From NCBI RefSeq assembly GCF_014207705.1, contig NZ_JACHIU010000001.1:1798001-1862000 (forward strand): a stretch of 64,000 bases of DNA, written 5' to 3'. The translations under genes and the position numbers were made by a program. This document shows positions 34,270 to 41,644 of the stretch, piece by piece (within the stretch, counting starts at the first letter, position 1; each line of letters starts with the position of its first letter). The notes under the pieces were generated by a model. That model was given only the letters and a program-made list of their open reading frames with translations, made no database searches and had not been told where the DNA came from. The stretch comes from Sphaerisporangium rubeum. GTDB lineage: Bacteria; Actinomycetota; Actinomycetes; Streptosporangiales; Streptosporangiaceae.

Positions 34270-36306
34270 GTGGGGTCGTCCGGCGGCTTATCGGGTGAGG
34301 CGGGAGGTGGCGCGCCGGGGCTCCTGGGGGTTCTCACAAAGCACGCGGACTTCCGGCGGCTGTTCGTGGGAAGTTCCGTCTCACTGCTCGGGTCCAGTGT
34401 CACCACTGTGGCGTTGCCGCTGACCGGTGTGGTTCATCTGGGTGCGTCGGCCGTCGAGATGGGGGTGCTGAGTGCGGTGGCGCTGCTGCCGCACCTGGTG
34501 CTGGGGCTGCCGGCGGGGGTGTGGGTGGGGCGGCTGCCGTACCGGCGGGTTCTTGTGGTCACCGATCTGGCGCAGATGCTGGTACTCGGCGTGATTCCCG
34601 CTCTCGCCGTACTCGGGGTGCTGCGGATGTGGCATCTGTACGTGGTGGCTGTGGCGACCGGGGCCGCCGGGTTGTTGTCGGCGGTGGCGGCGCAGTCGTT
34701 CACGCCGGAGCTGGTGCCGCGTGACCGGTTGCTCGCGGCGAACAGCGGGCTGATGCTCAGCAACGCCACGGTCGGCACGACCGGAGCGGCTGTCGGCGGG
34801 ATGCTCGTGACGGTGCTCACCGCGCCGGTCGCGATCGTCGTGGACGCCACGTCGTTCCTGGTCTCCGCCGTGGTCAAGTCGCGTATCCGTGTGGCCGGCC
34901 GGGTGAGCGCCGCGGCACGTCCGGGACGACTGGGGCCGGAGGTCGTGGAGGGGTGGCGTGCGGTCTTCGGCCACCCCGTGATGCGTCCTGTCGTCGTCGC
35001 GGCCACGATCGGCGCGTTCGCGGGTCAGTTCAAAGCCGTCGTGCTGGTGCTGTACCTCGTGCGTGATCTCGGTCTTTCGCCGGGGCAGGTGGGTCTGCTG
35101 GTCGCGCTCAGCGGCGTGGCCGCGGTCGCGGGAGCTGTCGCCGCACCGTCCGTGACACGCCGCCTCGGGCCGGGGCCGGCCTTCGTCGCGGGGATGCTCG
35201 TCGAGTCCCTGTCCGGCGCGGTGCTGGCCGCCGCGTCCGGGCCGGTGCTCGTCACGGTGGCCGTCCTGGTGGCGGCTCAGGTCATGGCGGGGGCCGGGCC
35301 GTCGGTCTACGGGGTCAACCAGCAGACCTTCCGGCAGACGTTCTTCCCCCCGGAGCTGCTTCCTCGCGTCAACGCGACCTGGCGCTTCCTTGCCTTCGGC
35401 GGTCAGTCAGTCGGCGCCTTGGCCGCCGGCCTCACCGCGGCGGCTCTGGAGTTCCGGCCGGGTCTGCTGATCGGCACCTGCCTGGCGATCGCCGGAACGG
35501 CCGTCGCCTTCGGTTCCCCGATCCGCACGGTACGCGGCCTCCCCGGTGGCTCCTCGGCCCGGACGGCTTCGGGGTTCGAGCCGGCCGAGACGGAAGAGCA
35601 GGAACGCCAGGACGGCGAGGAGGACCCAGCCGGCCAGGCCGGTGATGCCGGCGAGCACCGGGTTCGGCACGGCGTCGGCGTCGCCGAGGAGCAGGAGGGC
35701 CGGGGCCACGGCGTTGAGAGCGCCGTGGCCGACGACGGCCGGCCAGACGCTTTCCGAGCGGAGGCGCAGCCAGCCGAGGACCAGGCCGGCGAGCACGCAG
35801 AAGCCCGTGAAGTAGAGCGCGGCCCACGGGCCGAGGGACGGGTAGTTGTAGCCGAGCAGGGTCAGCGGGCTGTGCCACAGGCCCCAGATGACGCCGGACG
35901 ACACCAGCGCGGCGCGGCGGCCGTGACGGTCGACGAGAGTGGGGAGCAGCCAGCCGCGCCAGCCCCATTCCTCGCCGAGGGCCGGGATGGCGTTGAGCAC
36001 GGGCCCGGCCAGCATGGCGGCGGCGAGTTGCGCCGCCGCCACGACGCGCAGGTCGGCGGGGGGAGTGACGCCTGCCTGGCGCAGGGTCTCACCGAACAGG
36101 CTGAGGCCGGAGAGGTCCAGGCGCAGCAGCCCGAGGGCCACGCTGATCCCCACGGCGACCGCGATCAGTACCGGAGTGCCGATCCAGACGGCGGCCGTGA
36201 GCGCCACCGTACGTCCCCGCCGCGGCCCGAGGCCGAGGCCCGTCCGCCGGGCCCATTCCTTGGCGGGAACCCGGTTCCTCAGCCAGACCGCGGCCACACC
36301 GAGTGA
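34270..36306 (+). CDS. MFS transporter with a 900-bp antisense-overlapping extension
   Basis: 678 aa as an open frame, but only residues 1-~420 look like protein: 12 helices in MFS arrangement with 'LLPHLVLGLPAGVWVGRLPY' carrying the loop 2-3 motif and 'TPELVPRDRLLAANS' in the central part, as in macrolide-efflux-type permeases. From about residue 425 ('SSARTASGFEPAETEEQERQ') the sequence is Glu/Gln/Gly/Arg-rich and lies opposite the coding part of the CPBP protease gene. The functional end is probably near 35530. The GTG start at 34270 is chosen from the N-terminal helix position. Probable drug or metabolite exporter. Confidence 0.72.
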   Translation: MGSSGGLSGEAGGGAPGLLGVLTKHADFRRLFVGSSVSLLGSSVTTVALPLTGVVHLGASAVEMGVLSAVALLPHLVLGLPAGVWVGRLPYRRVLVVTDLAQMLVLGVIPALAVLGVLRMWHLYVVAVATGAAGLLSAVAAQSFTPELVPRDRLLAANSGLMLSNATVGTTGAAVGGMLVTVLTAPVAIVVDATSFLVSAVVKSRIRVAGRVSAAARPGRLGPEVVEGWRAVFGHPVMRPVVVAATIGAFAGQFKAVVLVLYLVRDLGLSPGQVGLLVALSGVAAVAGAVAAPSVTRRLGPGPAFVAGMLVESLSGAVLAAASGPVLVTVAVLVAAQVMAGAGPSVYGVNQQTFRQTFFPPELLPRVNATWRFLAFGGQSVGALAAGLTAAALEFRPGLLIGTCLAIAGTAVAFGSPIRTVRGLPGGSSARTASGFEPAETEEQERQDGEEDPAGQAGDAGEHRVRHGVGVAEEQEGRGHGVESAVADDGRPDAFRAEAQPAEDQAGEHAEAREVERGPRAEGRVVVAEQGQRAVPQAPDDAGRHQRGAAAVTVDESGEQPAAPAPFLAEGRDGVEHGPGQHGGGELRRRHDAQVGGGSDACLAQGLTEQAEAGEVQAQQPEGHADPHGDRDQYRSADPDGGRERHRTSPPRPEAEARPPGPFLGGNPVPQPDRGHTE

Positions 36307-36453
36307 GGGGGTGAACATCATCGCGGCGGCCACCACCGGGAACAGCGGGGTGGCCAGGCCCTGGCCGAGCCACAGCGGCAGTGCGATCAGCCATGACGCG
36401 CCGAAGGCGACGATGAGGAAAAGGACCAGGTCGATCGGCCGCCTGCCGGTCAC
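35407..36453 (-). CDS. CPBP (CAAX-type) intramembrane metalloprotease
   Basis: 348 aa. About seven helices in residues 10-290 carry the family motifs: 'ALGEEWGWRGWLLPTL' (EEx3R), 'VIWGLWHSPLTLLGYNY' (FxxxH-like) and 'VVGHGALNAVAP' (second His). These are intramembrane proteases that process prenylated or small peptides, or confer bacteriocin immunity. After ~290 the tail ('RLEPRSRPGRGATGEAAYRA' onward) is hydrophilic and lies antisense to the last MFS helices, so both genes appear to have lost their natural stops. Expression and the true C-terminus are uncertain. Confidence 0.8.
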   Translation of the reverse strand: MTGRRPIDLVLFLIVAFGASWLIALPLWLGQGLATPLFPVVAAAMMFTPSLGVAAVWLRNRVPAKEWARRTGLGLGPRRGRTVALTAAVWIGTPVLIAVAVGISVALGLLRLDLSGLSLFGETLRQAGVTPPADLRVVAAAQLAAAMLAGPVLNAIPALGEEWGWRGWLLPTLVDRHGRRAALVSSGVIWGLWHSPLTLLGYNYPSLGPWAALYFTGFCVLAGLVLGWLRLRSESVWPAVVGHGALNAVAPALLLLGDADAVPNPVLAGITGLAGWVLLAVLAFLLFRLGRLEPRSRPGRGATGEAAYRADRGTEGDGRSGDRQAGADQQTRPELQSRRGEAGGQGAD

Positions 36454-36660
36454 GAGATCACCCCGAACTGTCGTCTCCGACCGGCAACGGGCCGCACGTC
36501 GTCCGTACCGTGCCGGCTCTGGCGCCGGTCGCGGTGGAAAGGTCCTGTACGCGCCTGCGTCGCCTCAATCTAATGCGTACCTTCACCTGCGGCCCCGTCG
36601 GGTGATCGTTCGAGGAGTGCCGGGCCGTCCGGCGGCTGTGGACGGTGCGGTGAAGCCGGG

Positions 36661-37296
36661 CTAGGGCTTGGCGGAGTCGCCGGTGAGGGCGGCGGTGGCG
36701 CCTAGGCCGAGGTAGACGAGGCCGCTGGTGACGTCCAGGCGGCGTGCTGCCTTGCGGGAGGAGCGGAGGCGGGTCGCCAGGGTGGCGGAGATGAGTGCGT
36801 ACGTTCCGTCGCTGGCCATGCCGAGGACGATCCAGATGACGCCGAGGAGGATGACCTGGAGGGCCACCGGGCCGGTGGCGGGGTCGGTGAACTGGGGGAG
36901 GAAGGCCAGGAAGAAGATGGCGGTCTTGGGGTTGAGGACGTTGACCACGAAGCCTTCGCTGAAGAGGCGGGTGGGGGAGGCGGGGGCGACCTCTGTGGTG
37001 AGGGTGTGGTCGCGGGAGAGGAGTTTGCGCAGGCCGAGGTAGACGAGGTAGGCGGCACCCAGGTACTTGACCAGGGTGAACGCGGTGGCGGAGGCGGCGA
37101 GGAGTGCGCTGAGGCCTAGTGCGGCGGCGATCACGTGGACCACCGAGCCGGCGTGGATGCCTGCCACCGAGACCAGGCCGGCGGTACGGCCCTGGGCCAC
37201 GCTGCGGGTGACGATGTAGACGACGGCGGGGCCGGGGACGAGCAGCAGCGCGAGCGTCGCGGCGGCGAAGACCAGGAGCGTTGTGACCGATGGCAT
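36661..37296 (-). CDS. LysE-family amino acid/metabolite exporter
   Basis: 211 aa, six helices, typical length. 'LLLVPGPAVVYIVTRSVAQG' and 'GIHAGSVVHVIAAALGLSAL' match the LysE/RhtB signature (PGP followed by a small-residue helix), and 'GFVVNVLNPKTAIFFLAFLP' is the second conserved motif. It exports an amino acid or derivative, with the specificity unknown. It stands alone between the CPBP and GntR units. A 207-bp gap upstream of the CPBP gene shows nothing notable. Confidence 0.9.
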   Translation of the reverse strand: MPSVTTLLVFAAATLALLLVPGPAVVYIVTRSVAQGRTAGLVSVAGIHAGSVVHVIAAALGLSALLAASATAFTLVKYLGAAYLVYLGLRKLLSRDHTLTTEVAPASPTRLFSEGFVVNVLNPKTAIFFLAFLPQFTDPATGPVALQVILLGVIWIVLGMASDGTYALISATLATRLRSSRKAARRLDVTSGLVYLGLGATAALTGDSAKP

Positions 37297-37408
37297 GGCG
37301 CCGAGGGTAGGAAGCCGCCGGCCGCCACGTCCATCGGTTTTCCTGCTCGCTTCGGCGCCGGACGGCGCCGGCGGAGGTGGTGGACCGGTTCCCCGGGTCG
37401 CCGGTCGG

Positions 37409-37795
37409 TCATCGGGTCGGTGAGGGCCTGGGGGGAGGCGCGAGGGAGGTGAGGGCCGCTTTGACGATGCGAAGGGCCTCTTCGGGGGGGATGCCGAGGC
37501 TGGTGGTCAGCCCGGCGTAGGTCAGCGCGGCTTCCTGGGCTTTGGTGCGGGAGTGGTCGGCGGTGGGAGCGACGTAGGTGCCGGCGCGGCCGCGGGTCTC
37601 TATGAGGCCGGCTTCCTCCAGTTCGCGGTAGGCGCGGCCGACGGTGTTGACGGCCAGGGCCAGGTCGGCGGCCAGGTGGCGGATGGTGGGGAGGCGGGTG
37701 CCTACGGGGAGGGTGTGGTCCTGGATCTGGCGGGCCAGCTGGGAGCGTAGCTGCTCGAAGGGGGGTACGGGGGACGCCGAGTCGATGACGATCAT
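37409..37795 (-). CDS. GntR-family regulator, YtrA type
   Basis: 128 aa from the ATG at 37795, which overlaps the previous stop by 4 bp (ATGA). The winged helix-turn-helix is 'SPVPPFEQLRSQLARQIQDH', then 'LPTIRHLAADLALAVNTVGR' and 'GLIETRGRAGTYVA'. The short C-terminal helical part without an effector domain marks the YtrA subfamily, which usually sits in operons with membrane or ABC transporter genes and represses them. Here it is downstream of and coupled to a membrane-protein gene whose promoter has a large inverted repeat. Confidence 0.88.
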   Translation of the reverse strand: MIVIDSASPVPPFEQLRSQLARQIQDHTLPVGTRLPTIRHLAADLALAVNTVGRAYRELEEAGLIETRGRAGTYVAPTADHSRTKAQEAALTYAGLTTSLGIPPEEALRIVKAALTSLAPPPRPSPTR

Positions 37796-38622
37796 CGGGT
37801 GCTCATCGCCTGGCGGGCCACCGTGACGGTGGAGGGGGTTCTGGTGGCGACGATGTGCGCGACGGCGACGCCGATGAGGATGAGGGCCATGGAGGCGACG
37901 TTCCACCAGAGGGGAGCTGTGCCGAAGAGGAGGACGACGGGGAGGGTCCAGGGGACGGTGGGGGCGGTGAGGTCGCGAGCGTCCTCCACGCGCATGACGA
38001 CGTCGGCGGTGAGGGAGGCCTCGTCCTCGGCCACCACGGGGCCGGCGAGCAGGTCACGGAGCTGGAGTGCGAGGGAGGCGGCCACACCGGCGAGGCCGAC
38101 CATGAGGATGAGCGCGGCGTGGCGGACGGTGGTGTCGTCGACGGTCAGGGCACTCGTGGCGAGGAGGAACGCGGCGGCCAGGGTGGCGGCGGTGAAGGCG
38201 GCGTGCGGAAGGCCGAGGACGGCGCGCCAGCCTGGTTGGAGGGTGTGGGCCACACGGCGGGACAGCAGGGCCCCGGCGCGGCGGTCGGCGCGGCGGACCC
38301 ACCGGAAGATGAGCGCCTGAACGACGAGGAGTGCCGCCACCGACACCGTCAGGCCCAGTAACGACAAGGGGAGGTCGGGTTCGGTCCGGCCGAGGAAGGC
38401 GCGTGCGAGCAGGTCTTGGACGCGGGCCAGCGAGGCGGCGATGATCATGGCGGCCAGGGTGATGTGGAAGGCGATGCGTGCGCGCCGGCGGACGGCGAGG
38501 CGTGCGGCCAGCAGCGGGGTCGGCGTGGTGTCCAGGCCGTGGTGGTTCAGCCAGGCGGTGGCCTGCCGGAGATCCCCTGGACGTACCGGCGGGCTCGGGG
38601 GTGAGGTGTCATGCTTCGGCAT
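37792..38622 (-). CDS. Membrane protein co-transcribed with the YtrA-type regulator
   Basis: 276 aa with six to seven helices in pairs (for example 'FHITLAAMIIAASLARVQDL', 'LLGLTVSVAALLVVQALIF', 'AAFTAATLAAAFLLATSALT'). The N-terminal ~35 residues include 'ATAWLNHHGLDTTPTPLLAA', which looks like a small helical cytosolic domain. No transporter motif is recognised. In related YtrA operons the membrane partner is often an ABC permease; no ATPase gene is present here. GGAG lies 7 bp before the start. Function unknown; likely under GntR control. Confidence 0.75.
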   Translation of the reverse strand: MPKHDTSPPSPPVRPGDLRQATAWLNHHGLDTTPTPLLAARLAVRRRARIAFHITLAAMIIAASLARVQDLLARAFLGRTEPDLPLSLLGLTVSVAALLVVQALIFRWVRRADRRAGALLSRRVAHTLQPGWRAVLGLPHAAFTAATLAAAFLLATSALTVDDTTVRHAALILMVGLAGVAASLALQLRDLLAGPVVAEDEASLTADVVMRVEDARDLTAPTVPWTLPVVLLFGTAPLWWNVASMALILIGVAVAHIVATRTPSTVTVARQAMSTR

Positions 38623-38630
38623 GGATGCTC

Positions 38631-38680
38631 CTTTGTCGCAAGTATTGTCTTAAGAGGATGGGACATAGTTTGCGACAAAG
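38631..38680. promoter_or_regulatory. Inverted-repeat operator of the GntR/membrane-protein operon
   Basis: CTTTGTCGCAA (38631-38641) and TTGCGACAAAG (38670-38680) are perfect 11-bp inverted repeats with a 28-bp spacer, directly before the start codon at 38622. The proximal arm touches the ribosome site. Two distant arms around a promoter suggest binding by two regulator dimers or DNA looping. Confidence 0.65.
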
Positions 38681-39020
38681 TCAAGCCGGCCGAGGTCGCC
38701 GGTGGCGCGGCGGGCCGGCTGCGGCGGTCCGGATGGTGGGGGCCGTCGGGTGAGGGGGAGGGAGGTGTGAGGCGGAGGGTCATCGCGGTCGCTGTGCCGG
38801 CGGGTCCGGTCTCGGCGGGATGCCGTTCGGCGGTGAGTGTGGGTCATGCGGTGGGGTGCGCGGCGCCGGGGTGGGTGACCGGCGGCGAGTCGGCTGAACG
38901 TTTCACGGCGTTCGCATATGTGTCCTCTGGTCGGCTACTGGAACAGTTCGTTACGGCAGGTGGAGGCCGATGTGGCCACTGGCCTGGGTTCGGTGCCGGG
39001 TGGTCGCATCACAGTCGCCG

Positions 39021-39049
39021 TTGACAGTCGTTAGAGGGGTTCTTACGTT
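39021..39049 (+). promoter_or_regulatory. Candidate sigma-70-type promoter for the pectate lyases
   Basis: TTGACA (39021-39026), a 17-bp spacer and TACGTT (39044-39049) give a consensus -35 and an acceptable -10. The distance to the GTG start at 39115 leaves a leader of about 58 nt that contains the palindrome at 39068. Confidence 0.6.
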
Positions 39050-39067
39050 TACGGCGTTCTTCATTCT

Positions 39068-39084
39068 GTATGTGATTCACATAC
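39068..39084. promoter_or_regulatory. Palindromic operator in the pectate lyase leader
   Basis: GTATGTG-ATT-CACATAC is a perfect 7+7 inverted repeat, 19 bp after the -10 element and 17 bp before the Shine-Dalgarno. A repressor bound here would block transcription just past the start. The regulator is unknown; none is encoded next to it in this orientation. Confidence 0.5.
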
Positions 39085-39114
39085 ATGAACAGCGAAGGCG
39101 TGAGGAGTTCGACC

Positions 39115-40557
39115 GTGAGCGGTAAGGGAAGGCGAGGCTTCGGGGTCTCGATGGTGGCGCTCGGCCTCGCGGTGGCCGGAGGGATCGTGGGAGCGCAGGC
39201 CGCGGCGGCCGCGCCGACGTCCGGGACGTACCGGGTGGTCAACGCCGGTAGTGGGCTGTGCCTGACGGTGCCGGGGAGCAGCGGGTCCGACGGGGTGCAG
39301 CTCACCCAGACGGCGTGCGCCGACGTGGCGAACCAGAGCTGGACGCTGACCTCGGTGAGCGGCGGTGTGACGCTGCGGGCCGGCAACAGCGGCAAGTGCG
39401 CGGGGGTGCGGGACGCGAGCACGTCGGCCGGCAAGGCCGTACAGCAGGAGACCTGCTCCGGTGCGTCGTCGCAGGCGTGGCAGCTCGTCGAGTCGGGGTC
39501 GGACTACCGGATCGCCAACGCCAACGGCGGCAAGTGCCTGAACACCAAGGACGACTCGACCGCCTCAGGCGCGCTCGTCCAGACCAACTCGTGCGACTCG
39601 GTGAGCACCAAGCAGTGGCGCCTCGTCCAGGGTGGCACCACGCCGACCCAGACGCCGACGAGCACCCCCACCAGCACGCCGACCGGGCCGCCACCCGGCA
39701 ACCCCGGCGGGCTCGTCGGCTGGGCCACGCAAGGCGGCGGCACGACCGGCGGGGCCGGTGGCGGCACGACGACGGTCAGCAGTTCGTCGGCGCTGAGCAG
39801 CGCGTTGTCGGCGTCGGGGACGCAGGTCATCCGGGTGTCGGGGACCATCACCTGCTCAGGCATGCTCAAGGTGACGTCGAACAAGAGCGTGCTCGGCAAC
39901 TCCGGCGCCACCCTGGTCGGCTGCGGCCTGAACGTCAGCAACGCCTCCAACGTGATCATCCGCAACCTGACCTTCCGCGACTGGGACGACGACGCGGTCA
40001 ACGTGCAGTACTCGACGCGGGTGTGGATCGACCACAACAGCCTGTCCAACGGCTACGACGGCGCGATCGACATCAAGCGCGGCAGCGACTACGTCACCGT
40101 CTCCTGGAACCGTGTCTCCAGCCACGACAAGACCATGCTGCTCGGCCACGACGACGGCAACGGCTCCGAGGACCGCGGCCACCTGCGCGTCACCTACCAC
40201 CACAACTGGTTCGACGGCACCAACCAGCGCCACCCCCGCGTCCGGTTCGGCAACCCCGTCCACGTCTACAACAACTACTACGGCGCGGTCAGAAGCTACG
40301 GCGTCGCCTCCACCGAAGGCGCCGGGGTCCTGGTCGAGTGCAACTACTTCGAGAACACCCCCGACCCCTACCACCTCGGCGAAGGCGACTCCGGCCCCGG
40401 CACGCTCGTGGCGCGCAACAACCACATGGTGAACTCCGGCGCCGGCCAGACCGGCGGCAGCGTGGCGAGCATCCCCTACGGCTACACCTGCGACACCCCG
40501 TCCCAGGTCAAGTCCATCGTCACCGGCGGCGCAGGCGCCGGCCGGATCAGCATCTGA
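39115..40557 (+). CDS. Secreted pectate lyase (PL1) with N-terminal ricin-type lectin domain
   Basis: 480 aa from the GTG at 39115, supported by GAGGAG 7 bp upstream; an ATG at 39085 follows the operator and has no ribosome site. Signal peptide to the Ala run at ~37, then a beta-trefoil (about 40-160) with repeats such as 'GTYRVVNAGSGLCLTV' and 'NGGKCLNTKDDSTASGALVQ', a Thr/Pro linker, and a PL1 parallel beta-helix (about 200-480) with 'WIDHNSLSNGYDGAIDIKRG' and the catalytic-Arg region 'TNQRHPRVRFGNPVHVYNNY'. It cleaves polygalacturonate by beta-elimination with Ca2+. The lectin domain probably binds galactose-type sugars. A paralogue without lectin follows 36 bp downstream. Confidence 0.93.
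   Translation: MSGKGRRGFGVSMVALGLAVAGGIVGAQAAAAAPTSGTYRVVNAGSGLCLTVPGSSGSDGVQLTQTACADVANQSWTLTSVSGGVTLRAGNSGKCAGVRDASTSAGKAVQQETCSGASSQAWQLVESGSDYRIANANGGKCLNTKDDSTASGALVQTNSCDSVSTKQWRLVQGGTTPTQTPTSTPTSTPTGPPPGNPGGLVGWATQGGGTTGGAGGGTTTVSSSSALSSALSASGTQVIRVSGTITCSGMLKVTSNKSVLGNSGATLVGCGLNVSNASNVIIRNLTFRDWDDDAVNVQYSTRVWIDHNSLSNGYDGAIDIKRGSDYVTVSWNRVSSHDKTMLLGHDDGNGSEDRGHLRVTYHHNWFDGTNQRHPRVRFGNPVHVYNNYYGAVRSYGVASTEGAGVLVECNYFENTPDPYHLGEGDSGPGTLVARNNHMVNSGAGQTGGSVASIPYGYTCDTPSQVKSIVTGGAGAGRISI
39718..39940 (+). repeat. Near-identical block in the pectate lyases, copy 1 (copy 2 at 40732-40954)
   Basis: At a constant offset of 1014 the two blocks differ at about two positions over ~220 bp. Downstream of ~39945 differences become frequent, and the last ~100 bp before the stop are again near-identical. 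Confidence 0.8.
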
Positions 40558-40593
40558 CCCCGTACGGCCACCATCCACGAGGGAGAAGTCACT

Positions 40594-41571
40594 GTGAGGA
40601 GAACGAAGGCGAGCATCCTGCTCACCCTGACGGCGGCCGCCGGCCTGACGCTGGCGGGCTCCGTGGTCGACGGCGCGTCCGCCGTGCCGATGGCGCGCCA
40701 GGTCGCGCTCGCCGGCCCGTCGGACCTGGTCGGCTGGGCCACGCAAGGCGGCGGCACGAGCGGCGGGGCCGGTGGCGGCACGACGACGGTCAGTAGTTCG
40801 TCGGCGCTGAGCAGCGCGTTGTCGGCGTCGGGGACGCAGGTCATCCGGGTGTCGGGGACCATCACCTGCTCAGGCATGCTCAAGGTGACGTCGAACAAGA
40901 GCGTGCTCGGCAACTCCGGCGCCACCCTGGTCGGCTGCGGCCTGAACGTCGCCAACGCCTCCAACGTCATCATCCGCAACCTGACCTTCAGGAACTGGAA
41001 CGACGACGCCATCAACGTGCAGTACTCGACGCGGGTGTGGATCGGCAACAACACCCTGTCCAACGGCTACGACGGCGCCATCGACATCAAGCGGGCCAGT
41101 GACTACGTCACCGTGTCGTGGAACCGGATCTTCAGCCACGACAAGACCATGCTGCTCGGCCACGACGACGGCAACGGCGGCGAGGACCGCGGCCGGCTGC
41201 GTGTGACGTACCACCACAACTGGTTCGACGGCACCAACCAGCGCCACCCGCGTGTCCGCTTCGGCAACCCGGTGCACGTCTTCAACAACTTCTACGGCGG
41301 GGTGCGCAGCTACGGCGTCGCGTCCACCGTGGGGGCCGGCGTGCTGGTGGAGTGCAACTACTTCGAGAACACCCCCGACCCGTACCACCTCGGTGAGGGC
41401 TCGTCGGGGCCCGGAACTCTGGTGGCGCGCAACAACCACAAGGTGAACTCCGGCGCGGGCCAGACCGGCGGCAGCGTGGCGAGCATCCCCTACGGCTACA
41501 CCTGCGACACCCCGTCCCAGGTCAAGTCCATCGTGACCGGCGGCGCAGGCGCCGGCCGCGTCGGCGTCTGA
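40594..41571 (+). CDS. Secreted pectate lyase (PL1), single-domain paralogue
   Basis: 325 aa from a GTG with GAGGGAGAAG upstream. Signal peptide (about 1-28), then directly the PL1 beta-helix. It keeps 'YHHNWFDGTNQRHPRVRFGN' and 'IPYGYTCDTPSQVKSIV', but 'WIDHNSL' of the upstream copy is 'WIGNNTL' here, which changes an Asp and a His that often face the cleft. It is probably co-transcribed with the lectin-carrying copy and ends at a strong terminator. The first 220 bp of the catalytic domain are almost identical between copies, while the middle differs, pointing to gene conversion. Confidence 0.92.
   Translation: MRRTKASILLTLTAAAGLTLAGSVVDGASAVPMARQVALAGPSDLVGWATQGGGTSGGAGGGTTTVSSSSALSSALSASGTQVIRVSGTITCSGMLKVTSNKSVLGNSGATLVGCGLNVANASNVIIRNLTFRNWNDDAINVQYSTRVWIGNNTLSNGYDGAIDIKRASDYVTVSWNRIFSHDKTMLLGHDDGNGGEDRGRLRVTYHHNWFDGTNQRHPRVRFGNPVHVFNNFYGGVRSYGVASTVGAGVLVECNYFENTPDPYHLGEGSSGPGTLVARNNHKVNSGAGQTGGSVASIPYGYTCDTPSQVKSIVTGGAGAGRVGV
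40732..40954 (+). repeat. Near-identical block in the pectate lyases, copy 2
   Basis: Partner of 39718-39940, in the same frame and orientation, at the beginning of the second PL1 domain. Confidence 0.8.
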
Positions 41572-41590
41572 GCCCCTCGGCTCGGATACG

Positions 41591-41629
41591 AGGCGCCACC
41601 CGGATTCCAGGCGCTCCCGGGTGGCGCCT
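41591..41629. terminator. Bidirectional terminator hairpin
   Basis: A perfect 13-bp stem (41591-41603 with 41617-41629) with a 13-base loop lies between the convergent pectate lyase and M20 peptidase genes, 20 bp from one stop and 15 bp from the other. Confidence 0.8.
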
Positions 41630-41644
41630 CCTGCCGCGTACGGC

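Larger units (their letters stand above)
38681..39114 (+). other. Intergenic leader of the pectate lyase pair
   Basis: 434 bp without a supported gene. The first 300 bp are GC-rich and unremarkable. The last 95 bp hold the candidate promoter at 39021-39049 and the palindrome at 39068-39084, listed separately. Confidence 0.5.

Noticed and set aside
39068-39084. CRP-like site (TGTGA...TCACA)
   Set aside because: The half-sites are separated by one base instead of six, so it is not a standard CRP box.
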